Below are positions 17,165 through 26,268 of a DNA stretch of 64,000 bases, one piece after another. The translations under genes were made by a program, and so were the position numbers. Position 1 is the first letter of the stretch, and each line of letters opens with the position of its first letter. Under the pieces are notes generated by a model. That model was given only the letters and a program-made list of their open reading frames with translations. It was not told the DNA's origin and searched no databases. The stretch lies in NCBI RefSeq assembly GCF_012932915.1, contig NZ_VCQU01000011.1:124001-188000 (forward strand), read 5' to 3'. The DNA comes from Antrihabitans stalactiti. GTDB taxonomy: Bacteria; Actinomycetota; Actinomycetes; Mycobacteriales; Mycobacteriaceae.

Positions 17165-18674
17165 CGCCGTGACGGATAGCCCGGTGACGGACAGCGAGAC
17201 CGCGGCAACCGATAGCAAGCCGAAACTCTCCGAACGGGCGGTCGGCGTGGTCCGCCAATGGGGTATCGCATCCTGCGCTTTCACCATCATCGCCGCGATT
17301 TTCGGGACGGTGTTCGCGGTCGTCACACCGCCGTTCTGGGGCCACGACGAGGTCACCCAGTTCGGTCGCGCGTATCAAGTCGCACATCGAGGGTTGTTGC
17401 CCCACGAGATCAACGACTCGCGTGGAATCGCCTACGGCGGCGACGTCGACGCCACCTTCGACGACCTCATGGGCTACGCCGTTCGCGACTACGTGAACAA
17501 CGGCGAAGACCCAGAGCCTCGCGTCGGCGACAGCGACGGCTACGACAGCCTCGAGTCGCAGCACCTCAACGGCGACATGCACACCATTTGGTTCACCAAT
17601 ACCGCTGCATATTCACCGGTCCCATATCTACCGGCGGCGGTCGGCATTCAGACCGCCGAGGTGTTCGATCTGGACGTCGGCGGATTCCTGCTCATGACCC
17701 GGCTGGCCGGACTGCTCGCCTATGTTCTGATCGTCGGCTTCGCCCTGCGCGCGTTACGGGAGCGACGGGCGCAGTGGCTTGTGTTCACGGTCGCCATGTT
17801 GCCGATCGCCATCTTCCAAGCAGGCACGATCACCGCCGATACCGTGACCAACGCGGTCGCGATTCTGGTCGGCGCGCTACTGCTGAAATCGCTGTTTCTC
17901 GGCGACCGACTGAGCAAGCTCGAATCCGCGGCGCTGCTCACGTCGGTGATCGTGCTGCCGTTGTGCAAGCCGACCTACATCTTCGTCGCGCTCCTCGTCT
18001 TGCTCGTTCCGCTCGACCGGCTGGGTCTGTCACCGCGATTTCGGCTGGTGCCATGGGGTTTCGCTGCCGTCGGCACCTTGTCGTTCCTCGCCTGGACCAA
18101 GATTTCGGGCGGGACCACGAACGGCATGGGTTTGATGCGCACGAAGGACCAATGGAATTCGGTCCGGCCGAGCGAGCAGTTGCAGGGCATCTTGACCGAT
18201 CCGGTGAATTTCATTGCCGTCTTCTGGCGAAGCATCCTGCGCCGGGACAACAAGTGGTTCGACGGATTCTTCGGCGAACTCGGCTTCAGCTGGGTCGAGG
18301 TGCCTGCGACAACGATCGTGGCCTGCTTGCTCGCGATCGCGCTGTCGGTGGGTATTGCCGAGCGCATGACCGTGTCGTTCCGCAAGGCTCTGATCGTCAC
18401 TCTGGTCGTCGCAGCGACGGTCGGTATGATCTACGTGACGCTGTACCTGACCTTCTCGCCGGTCGGTTTCTACATCATCGACGGAATCCAGGGCCGCTAT
18501 TTCGTCCCGCTGGCAATCCTGTTCTTCGCCGCGTTGTTGCGGTGGACATCGCTGCGATTGTCCGACCCATCGGGCGGGCTGAACCTGCGCGCGCCGGTGA
18601 TCATCATCATCGTTGCCACTGTGATTTCGCTGATCACGGCGGTAGCGAGGTACAACCTCTACGTTTGGGGCTGA
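17154..18674 (+). CDS. DUF2142 polytopic membrane protein
   Basis: This 506-residue protein has about eleven to twelve hydrophobic segments and the DUF2142 hallmark FWGHDEVTQFGRAYQVA in the first large external loop. The family is GT-C-like and is found in polysaccharide gene clusters. Together with the overlapping GT2 upstream it probably forms a two-step system: loading of a sugar onto a lipid carrier, then transfer outside the membrane. The unusual N-terminus repeats TDS four times (MTDSAVTDSPVTDSETAATDS). ATG 17154 overlaps the GT2 end by 11 bp. Confidence 0.82.
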   Translation: MTDSAVTDSPVTDSETAATDSKPKLSERAVGVVRQWGIASCAFTIIAAIFGTVFAVVTPPFWGHDEVTQFGRAYQVAHRGLLPHEINDSRGIAYGGDVDATFDDLMGYAVRDYVNNGEDPEPRVGDSDGYDSLESQHLNGDMHTIWFTNTAAYSPVPYLPAAVGIQTAEVFDLDVGGFLLMTRLAGLLAYVLIVGFALRALRERRAQWLVFTVAMLPIAIFQAGTITADTVTNAVAILVGALLLKSLFLGDRLSKLESAALLTSVIVLPLCKPTYIFVALLVLLVPLDRLGLSPRFRLVPWGFAAVGTLSFLAWTKISGGTTNGMGLMRTKDQWNSVRPSEQLQGILTDPVNFIAVFWRSILRRDNKWFDGFFGELGFSWVEVPATTIVACLLAIALSVGIAERMTVSFRKALIVTLVVAATVGMIYVTLYLTFSPVGFYIIDGIQGRYFVPLAILFFAALLRWTSLRLSDPSGGLNLRAPVIIIIVATVISLITAVARYNLYVWG

Positions 18675-18681
18675 CCCTCCG

Positions 18682-20685
<2,004 letters not shown>

Positions 20686-20687
20686 GC

Positions 20688-21269
20688 ATGCAGATCCGAG
20701 AGCTGTCGATACCTGGCGCATACGAGTTCACGCCGAAGCAGTTCGGCGACGACCGCGGCGTCTTCCTCGAGTGGTTCAAGGATTCGACGTTCACCCCGAC
20801 CGCCGGCGAGCCGCTCTCACTCAAGCAGGCCAACTGCTCGGTCTCGGCGGCCGGCGTGCTGCGCGGCATCCACTACACGGCAAACCCGCCTGGCCAGGCG
20901 AAGTACGTGACCTGCTTCAAAGGCGCATTCCTCGACGTGGTCGTCGATCTGCGGGTCGGTTCACCCACGTTCGGCACCTGGGATTCGGTCCTCATCGACG
21001 ACGTCGACCGGCGCGCGGTCTACCTGTCCCCCGGTTTGGGCCACGCGATCCTGTCGCTGGAAGACGGATCGACCGTCGTCTACCTCTGCTCGCTCGAATA
21101 CACCCCGGAGCTCGACCACGACGTGAGCCCGTTGGATCCGGATCTCCGCATCGACTGGCCGACCGTAGGCCGAAACGGTGAACCGCTCGAATACATACTG
21201 TCGGCGAAGGACTCGATCGCCCCGACATTGGCGGTGGCGCAGGAATCCGGGCTGCTGCCGGCGCTCTAG
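20688..21269 (+). CDS. rmlC: dTDP-4-dehydrorhamnose 3,5-epimerase RmlC
   Basis: This 193-residue cupin epimerase has the family landmarks DDRGVFLEWF, NCSVSAAGVLRGIHYT (catalytic His), QAKYVTC, VDLRVGSPTFG and YLSPGLGHAI. ATG 20688 gives the family start MQIREL; ATG 20679 and GTG 20682 are alternatives overlapping rmlA. It forms an operon with rmlA. The last bases overlap the convergent DUF4282 gene. Confidence 0.95.
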   Translation: MQIRELSIPGAYEFTPKQFGDDRGVFLEWFKDSTFTPTAGEPLSLKQANCSVSAAGVLRGIHYTANPPGQAKYVTCFKGAFLDVVVDLRVGSPTFGTWDSVLIDDVDRRAVYLSPGLGHAILSLEDGSTVVYLCSLEYTPELDHDVSPLDPDLRIDWPTVGRNGEPLEYILSAKDSIAPTLAVAQESGLLPAL

Positions 21270-21814
21270 CCTCTCGCGCGGCGCATCGGGCGCGCCTGCG
21301 CGGCCTCGCGGCGAGCTTTGAACCGCCAGAACTGGACTGCACGGAAATCTGCGGTGATCTGGTGGAGCGGATCGACGACGTCGTCCATGGTGGATGCCAA
21401 CTCACCTGCGATCTTGATCAGGTCGCCGACCTTGCCGGACATCCTGGCCATGCTCAGCAGGAATTCCATGGCCAACCGGACGGCGACCGCCAGGCAGAAG
21501 ATCATCCCCGGTGCGACGAGCACCATGACGACGCCCGCAGTCACCGACCACGAGAACGCCAGCCCGGTCAGCGCAATCGGAATGACGACCGCGAACGTCA
21601 GACCGAGTAGGTACACGACGGGTAGCAAGGTTCTTGTTGCGCTGCGTTCGAACCGGACGTCAGCCAGACCGCGGCCGGCCTCGCCGGCCCACTGGCGTAG
21701 CGCCGACGGCTTCTTCGGCTCGGCGGGAGTCTCCTCGACGTCCGCGTACTCGTACTCCTCCCAGTAGTCCGATTCCTCCCAGACCGACTCGGGTTCGACG
21801 TAGTACTCGCTCAT
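21266..21814 (-). CDS. DUF4282-like membrane protein
   Basis: This 182-residue protein has a strongly acidic, tyrosine-rich N-terminal tail (about 1-35). Two hydrophobic segments follow (about 63-90 and 95-118), then an amphipathic C-terminal part ending in Arg-rich sequence. The layout and the VRLAMEFLLSMARMS segment resemble DUF4282 membrane proteins. The function is unknown. It is convergent with rmlC with a 4-bp overlap. Confidence 0.7.
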   Translation of the reverse strand: MSEYYVEPESVWEESDYWEEYEYADVEETPAEPKKPSALRQWAGEAGRGLADVRFERSATRTLLPVVYLLGLTFAVVIPIALTGLAFSWSVTAGVVMVLVAPGMIFCLAVAVRLAMEFLLSMARMSGKVGDLIKIAGELASTMDDVVDPLHQITADFRAVQFWRFKARREAAQARPMRRARG

Positions 21815-21896
21815 TGCCTACATCTTGCCTTCTTCGGCACCACAATTCCCGCACCCTCGGCGAGTCGTCGGCACGTCGCGGTAAGTTGGCAACATC

Positions 21897-22664
21897 ATGC
21901 GAGGTCGTGTGCTCGATGCCCTGATGTTTTTCCCGTCGCGCGAATTCCCTTGGCTACCATCGGACATCGGTTTGTCCTATACCAACGTCCGGTTCGAGGC
22001 CGCCGATGGGACGTCGCTGCACGGCTGGTGGCTACCGACTTCGGCCGAGCGCCTGGGCCACGTTCTGTTCGCACACGGCAATGGCGGCAATATCAGCGAC
22101 CGCGTCGCGCATCTGGCGTTGCTGACGGCTGCAGGCTTCGACGTGCTGGCGTTCGACTATCGCGGTTACGGGCGCAGCGGCGGTCGCCCGAATGAGGCAG
22201 GCACGTACGCGGACGCGCGCGCCGCGCGGTCGGTGCTGCTCGAACAACCAGGCGTCGACCCGGGTCGCGTGTTCTACCTCGGCGAATCGCTCGGGGGCGG
22301 CGTGGTCACCGAACTCGCGCTCGCGCACCCGCCTGCCGGTGTCGTGCTCACGTCGACGTTTTCCAGCATCCGCGACATCGCGCGAAGACACTACCCACTC
22401 ATACCGAACTTCGCTGTTCCCGACGCGTTTCCAACTGAGCGCCGAATCCCGCTGTTACGTGCGCCACTCTTGATCATCCATGGCGAAAACGACGAGCTGG
22501 TGCCGCCCGAGCAAGCGCGTCGTCTGTACGAGGCCGCTGTGCAGCCCAAGGACCTGCACATTCTTCCTGGAGTCGGACACAACGACGTTGTCAGCATCGC
22601 TGGAAAAAAGTGGATCGAGGTTGTGGCCGCTTGGGCGCGCCGCAGCGACACGCCGTCTTCTTAG
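21897..22664 (+). CDS. Alpha/beta hydrolase, ABHD13/17-like
   Basis: This is a 255-residue serine hydrolase. The oxyanion region is FAHGNGGNISDR, the nucleophile elbow GESLGGG, the catalytic Asp lies in GENDELVPP and the His in GVGHNDV. The YRGYGRSGG segment is typical of ABHD13/17-like bacterial proteins of the former DUF1749/BEM46 group. The N-terminus is moderately hydrophobic, which could give loose membrane association. It stands alone, and the substrate is unknown. Confidence 0.85.
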   Translation: MRGRVLDALMFFPSREFPWLPSDIGLSYTNVRFEAADGTSLHGWWLPTSAERLGHVLFAHGNGGNISDRVAHLALLTAAGFDVLAFDYRGYGRSGGRPNEAGTYADARAARSVLLEQPGVDPGRVFYLGESLGGGVVTELALAHPPAGVVLTSTFSSIRDIARRHYPLIPNFAVPDAFPTERRIPLLRAPLLIIHGENDELVPPEQARRLYEAAVQPKDLHILPGVGHNDVVSIAGKKWIEVVAAWARRSDTPSS

Positions 22665-22758
22665 GATTTCTCACAGGATTTTCTCAGTAACCTTTCTTGG
22701 CTCGGTGCCGATACGCCCTGTGACTCCCAAAAAGAAGCAACGTTCAAAGGAGAAGAGA

Positions 22759-23241
22759 GTGCGTACGACCGCCGGAACAACCTCGCCAAGCGTCCTAGCT
22801 GCTACCGCAGACAGCTATCGCGACCGCGGCTGGTTGGTATCGACGACCGCGAACGGAATCTCACTCATCACCGACGCTGCCGTCTGCGGGATCGAGCTCC
22901 CAGAAGAACTTGCCGAGGGCGTGCATGCGTTCATGCAAGCCAACGGGCTGGTCGGTCCGGTCATCACCCTTCCGGGCGCCACCAACCGCGAAATCCACCT
23001 CGTCACCGGCGTCGCCAAGGCGACGATGGCCCTCGAGGCGCTTCGTAAGCTCGGCGCGATCATCTACCAGGACGGCGCAGGCATCCCGTTGCCGCCGACC
23101 CAGCTCAGTGCCGGTTCTGCTCGTTGGGCCATCGCACCCGAGGATTGCCGCTGGACCCCGCCGGTCGTAGCACTCGCCGCCGCCGTCCGCGCGACCACCT
23201 CGCGCCGCTGGACCGCACGCAGCGCAAGCGTCGCCTGCTGA
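22759..23241 (+). CDS. Hypothetical protein, weakly like prim-pol N-terminal region
   Basis: This 160-residue protein has good expression signals: AAAGGAGAAGAG just before GTG 22759 and a strong intrinsic terminator 16 bp after the stop. It contains YRDRGWLVSTTANGISLIT and PVITLPGATNREIHLVTG. The order of strands is loosely like the N-terminus of actinobacterial primase-polymerase-like domains, but catalytic acidic motifs were not recognised. The Arg/Ser-rich C-terminus is probably disordered. Function unknown. Confidence 0.7.
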   Translation: MRTTAGTTSPSVLAATADSYRDRGWLVSTTANGISLITDAAVCGIELPEELAEGVHAFMQANGLVGPVITLPGATNREIHLVTGVAKATMALEALRKLGAIIYQDGAGIPLPPTQLSAGSARWAIAPEDCRWTPPVVALAAAVRATTSRRWTARSASVAC

Positions 23242-23256
23242 AGCTAGCTTTCCCCC

Positions 23257-23296
23257 ACTGCCTCCCGTTACGCACGACGACGGGAGGCAGTTTTTT
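23257..23296 (+). terminator. Intrinsic terminator
   Basis: The stem ACTGCCTCCCG/CGGGAGGCAGT (11 bp, perfect) with a 13-nt loop is followed by TTTTT, directly after the hypothetical gene ending at 23241. It is the only textbook Rho-independent terminator noticed in the window, unlike the T-tract-free palindromes at other gene ends. Confidence 0.9.
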
Positions 23297-23411
23297 GCCT
23301 CGAGACCGTTTCAGGAAGATCCGCCGCATCTCGCGCGTTGCCATGAAGGTGAGCACCTTCGCACCCCAGGGTTTCTTTTCCGGGAGAGCGTCCAACCGGA
23401 AAGTGGTTGGT

Positions 23412-23564
23412 ATGACGCGACGTTATCGGTTGAGCTGGCCTGTTGTGGCGCTGATCTGCGCGGTCTTCTCAGCTCTGATCGCGTTGCACGTCAGCAGCCC
23501 GCAACTGTGGCTCGTCGCGTTCATGGTTGTTCCGCTGGCCGTTGCACCAGTTCGGTCGATGTAA
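23412..23564 (+). CDS. Small membrane protein
   Basis: This 50-residue open frame has a basic N-terminus (MTRRYRLSW) and two closely spaced hydrophobic stretches covering most of its length. It fits a small one- or two-helix membrane protein. ATG 23412 is preceded by AAAGTGGTTGG, a weak ribosome-binding site; an in-frame ATG at 23343 is possible. It ends 9 bp before the FMN-dependent dehydrogenase gene, so it may be cotranscribed with it. Confidence 0.5.
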   Translation: MTRRYRLSWPVVALICAVFSALIALHVSSPQLWLVAFMVVPLAVAPVRSM

Positions 23565-23573
23565 CTTCGTCGG

Positions 23574-24791
23574 GTGACCGAGGGAACGAAACGTCAACTA
23601 CCGCGGTGGTCGGAGGTTCGACCGCTACTCGGTGCCCGTAAGCCGATTGCCGACCCGGTCGAACGCCGGTTGGCTCGTGCCCACACGATTGCCGACCTTC
23701 GCGACATCGCTCGCCGCCGCTCTCCGCGGTCGGTATTCGATTACGTCGACGGCGCCGCGGAGCGTGAGGTCAGTCTGGGCCGAGCGCGTGACGCGTACTC
23801 CCGGGTCGAGTTCCACCCCCGCGTCCTACGGGACGTGACGACTGTCGATACCTCGCGAACGATCCTGGGTCACAAAGCTTCCCTGCCCTTGGTTCTCGCG
23901 CCGACGGGTTTCACGAAGATGATGCAGCACGAGGGCGAGCCGTCCGTCTACCGAGCGGCAACAGCGGCCGGACTCCCCTACGCGCTCTCGACCGTGGGTA
24001 CCACGGGCATCGAAGACCTCGCAGCGGCGGCCGACGGCAGGCGATGGTTTCAGCTCTACGTCTGGCACGACCGCGACGCGAGCATGCAACTGGTCGAGCG
24101 TGCCCGCAGCAGCGGCTATGACGCGCTCGTCATCACCGTCGACACACCGGTCGCGGGCGCTCGGTTGCGCGACGTCCGCAACGGACTGACCATCCCGCCG
24201 CAACTGACGGTCAAGACCCTCGCGGATATGGCGCGTCACCCCGCGTGGTGGTTCAACTTGCTCACCACCGGTCCGCTCGAATTCGCCTCGCTGCGATCAT
24301 TCGACGGTACGGTCGCCGAGTTGATCGGGCAGATGTTCGATCCGTCGGTCACCCTCGACGACCTCGCTACTCTGCGTGCGACCTGGCCACGCAAGCTGGT
24401 GGTCAAGGGAATTCAGAGCACCGAAGACGCGAGGGCTGTCGTCGACCTCGGCGCCGATGCCGTCGTCGTCTCCAATCACGGTGGCAGGCAGCTCGATCGA
24501 GCACCCACACCCCTCGAACTGCTGCCAAGCGTCGTGCAAGCCGTCGGCGATCGGGCCGAAGTTTTCGTCGACACCGGCATCATGCACGGCGGCGACTTGG
24601 TCGCCGCCGTCGGTTTGGGCGCGACCGCCGGAATGGTCGGGCGCGCCTATCTTTACGGCCTGATGGCCGGCGGCGAACGCGGCGTCGCGCGGGCAATCGA
24701 GATCCTGCAGACCGAAACGACTCGCACCCTGCAATTGCTCGGCGTCAACAGCATCGACGACGTCCGACCGGAGCACGTCACGCTCCGGTGA
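23574..24791 (+). CDS. FMN-dependent alpha-hydroxy-acid dehydrogenase (LldD-like)
   Basis: This 405-residue TIM-barrel flavoprotein belongs to the L-lactate/glycolate oxidase family. An N-terminal RSVFDYVDGAAE segment is followed by LPLVLAPTGFTKMMQHEGE and the FMN-binding LVVKGI. The active-site motif is SNHGGRQLD at about 300-308, with the catalytic His and substrate-binding Arg. It resembles mycobacterial LldD2 (Rv1872c), so quinone-linked L-lactate oxidation is likely, though substrate preference cannot be read from sequence. The start GTG 23574 follows a small membrane protein by 9 bp. Confidence 0.88.
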   Translation: MTEGTKRQLPRWSEVRPLLGARKPIADPVERRLARAHTIADLRDIARRRSPRSVFDYVDGAAEREVSLGRARDAYSRVEFHPRVLRDVTTVDTSRTILGHKASLPLVLAPTGFTKMMQHEGEPSVYRAATAAGLPYALSTVGTTGIEDLAAAADGRRWFQLYVWHDRDASMQLVERARSSGYDALVITVDTPVAGARLRDVRNGLTIPPQLTVKTLADMARHPAWWFNLLTTGPLEFASLRSFDGTVAELIGQMFDPSVTLDDLATLRATWPRKLVVKGIQSTEDARAVVDLGADAVVVSNHGGRQLDRAPTPLELLPSVVQAVGDRAEVFVDTGIMHGGDLVAAVGLGATAGMVGRAYLYGLMAGGERGVARAIEILQTETTRTLQLLGVNSIDDVRPEHVTLR

Positions 24792-24858
24792 GGGTTTCGG
24801 GACACGCCGGATAACCAGTCGCAGGCGGCACCTGCACTGCGGCACACTGGAACCGGTG

Positions 24859-26268
24859 ATGCTGACCATCTCCACGACCAACGAACCAGCCACCGATCTC
24901 GGATTCCTGCTTCACAAACATCCCGATCGTGTGCAGGAATTCGAGCAGTCGTTCGGCGTCGCCAGGGTGCTGTATCCGGAGGCGGACGAAAAACGCTGTA
25001 CCGCAGCCCTGTTGCTCGAGGTCGATCCGATCCAGCTCGCACGGTCACGCGGGCGCACCACCCCGGACTATGCGTTGGGCCAGTACGTCAACGATCGACC
25101 GTATGCTGCGTCGTCGTTGCTCGCCGTCGCTCTGGCGCAGGTGTTCCGAACCGCGAGGTCCGGGCGCTGCGATAACTTGCCTGTGCTCGCTGCGACGCCC
25201 ATTCCACTCACGATCACGCTGCCCGCGCTGCCGTGCCGAGGCGGTCCGGAGTTGGCGCGTCGATTGTTCGAGCCGATGGGCTGGACGGTCGACGCACAAC
25301 CGATCGCGTTGGACCCTACGTTTCCGGAGTGGGGTGACTCGCGGTACGTCCGGCTGACGATCGAGGGAACGGTCCGGCTTGCCGACGCGCTCAATCACCT
25401 CTACGTCCTGCTGCCCGTTCTCGACGACGCAAAGCACTACTGGGTTGCCTCCGACGAGGTCGACAAGCTGATTCGTGCGGGCGAGGGATGGCTGGCCGAC
25501 CACCCCGCGAAGTCGCTGATCACCCGACGGTTCCTCCGGCATCGATCGGAGCTGACGCGGTCGGCGCTCGAACGTCTCGCCGAGATCGGCGACGACGTGG
25601 ACCAGACTTTCGATCCGCCGGTCGAGGAAGAGCCAGAGCACGACGAGGCCCAGGTCACGGTGCCGCTGAACACGCTGCGACGGAAGGCCGTCGTCCGCAC
25701 GTTGGAGGAAGTCGGCGCCCAGACCGTGATCGACCTGGGTTGCGGCTCAGGACAACTCGTTGCGGCATTGCTGGACAATCCGATGTTCACCAAGGTCACC
25801 GGGGTCGATGTGTCGACGCGAGCGTTGTCGCTTGCAGCGCGCAGGTTGCACCTCGACCGGCTGCCGGACCGACGACGCGAACGGCTGGACCTATTCCAAA
25901 GTTCGCTGACCTACACCGACGACCGCTTCGGCGACTACGACGCTGCCGTGTTGATGGAGGTGATCGAGCACGTGGACCCGCCTCGGTTGAACGCGCTCGA
26001 ACGCGTCGTGTTCGGCGCTGCACGTCCCGGCCACGTCATCGTCACAACCCCCAATTGCGAGTACAACATTCGCTACGAGGGACTGGTCGGCATGCGGCAC
26101 ACCGACCACCGTTTCGAGTGGGACAGGTCCGAGTTCCGCTCATGGGCAACCCAGATCGCCGACCGCTACGGGTACACGGTCCGATTCCAGCCGGTCGGTG
26201 ACGACGACCCCGAGGTCGGCCCACCGACCCAAATGGCAGTGTTCGCGCAAGGGGGCAGCAGTGAGTGA
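24859..26268 (+). CDS. hen1: RNA 3'-terminal ribose 2'-O-methyltransferase Hen1
   Basis: This is a 469-residue bacterial Hen1. An N-terminal region (about 1-240) is typical of the bacterial form and needed for Pnkp interaction. A SAM methyltransferase domain follows with VIDLGCGSGQLV, the metal-binding EVIEH at about 367-371 and RHTDHRFEW. It methylates the 2'-OH at the 3' end of cleaved RNA before ligation, protecting the repaired site from renewed ribotoxin cleavage. The end overlaps pnkp by 8 bp, giving the classic two-gene RNA-repair operon. Confidence 0.95.
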   Translation: MLTISTTNEPATDLGFLLHKHPDRVQEFEQSFGVARVLYPEADEKRCTAALLLEVDPIQLARSRGRTTPDYALGQYVNDRPYAASSLLAVALAQVFRTARSGRCDNLPVLAATPIPLTITLPALPCRGGPELARRLFEPMGWTVDAQPIALDPTFPEWGDSRYVRLTIEGTVRLADALNHLYVLLPVLDDAKHYWVASDEVDKLIRAGEGWLADHPAKSLITRRFLRHRSELTRSALERLAEIGDDVDQTFDPPVEEEPEHDEAQVTVPLNTLRRKAVVRTLEEVGAQTVIDLGCGSGQLVAALLDNPMFTKVTGVDVSTRALSLAARRLHLDRLPDRRRERLDLFQSSLTYTDDRFGDYDAAVLMEVIEHVDPPRLNALERVVFGAARPGHVIVTTPNCEYNIRYEGLVGMRHTDHRFEWDRSEFRSWATQIADRYGYTVRFQPVGDDDPEVGPPTQMAVFAQGGSSE

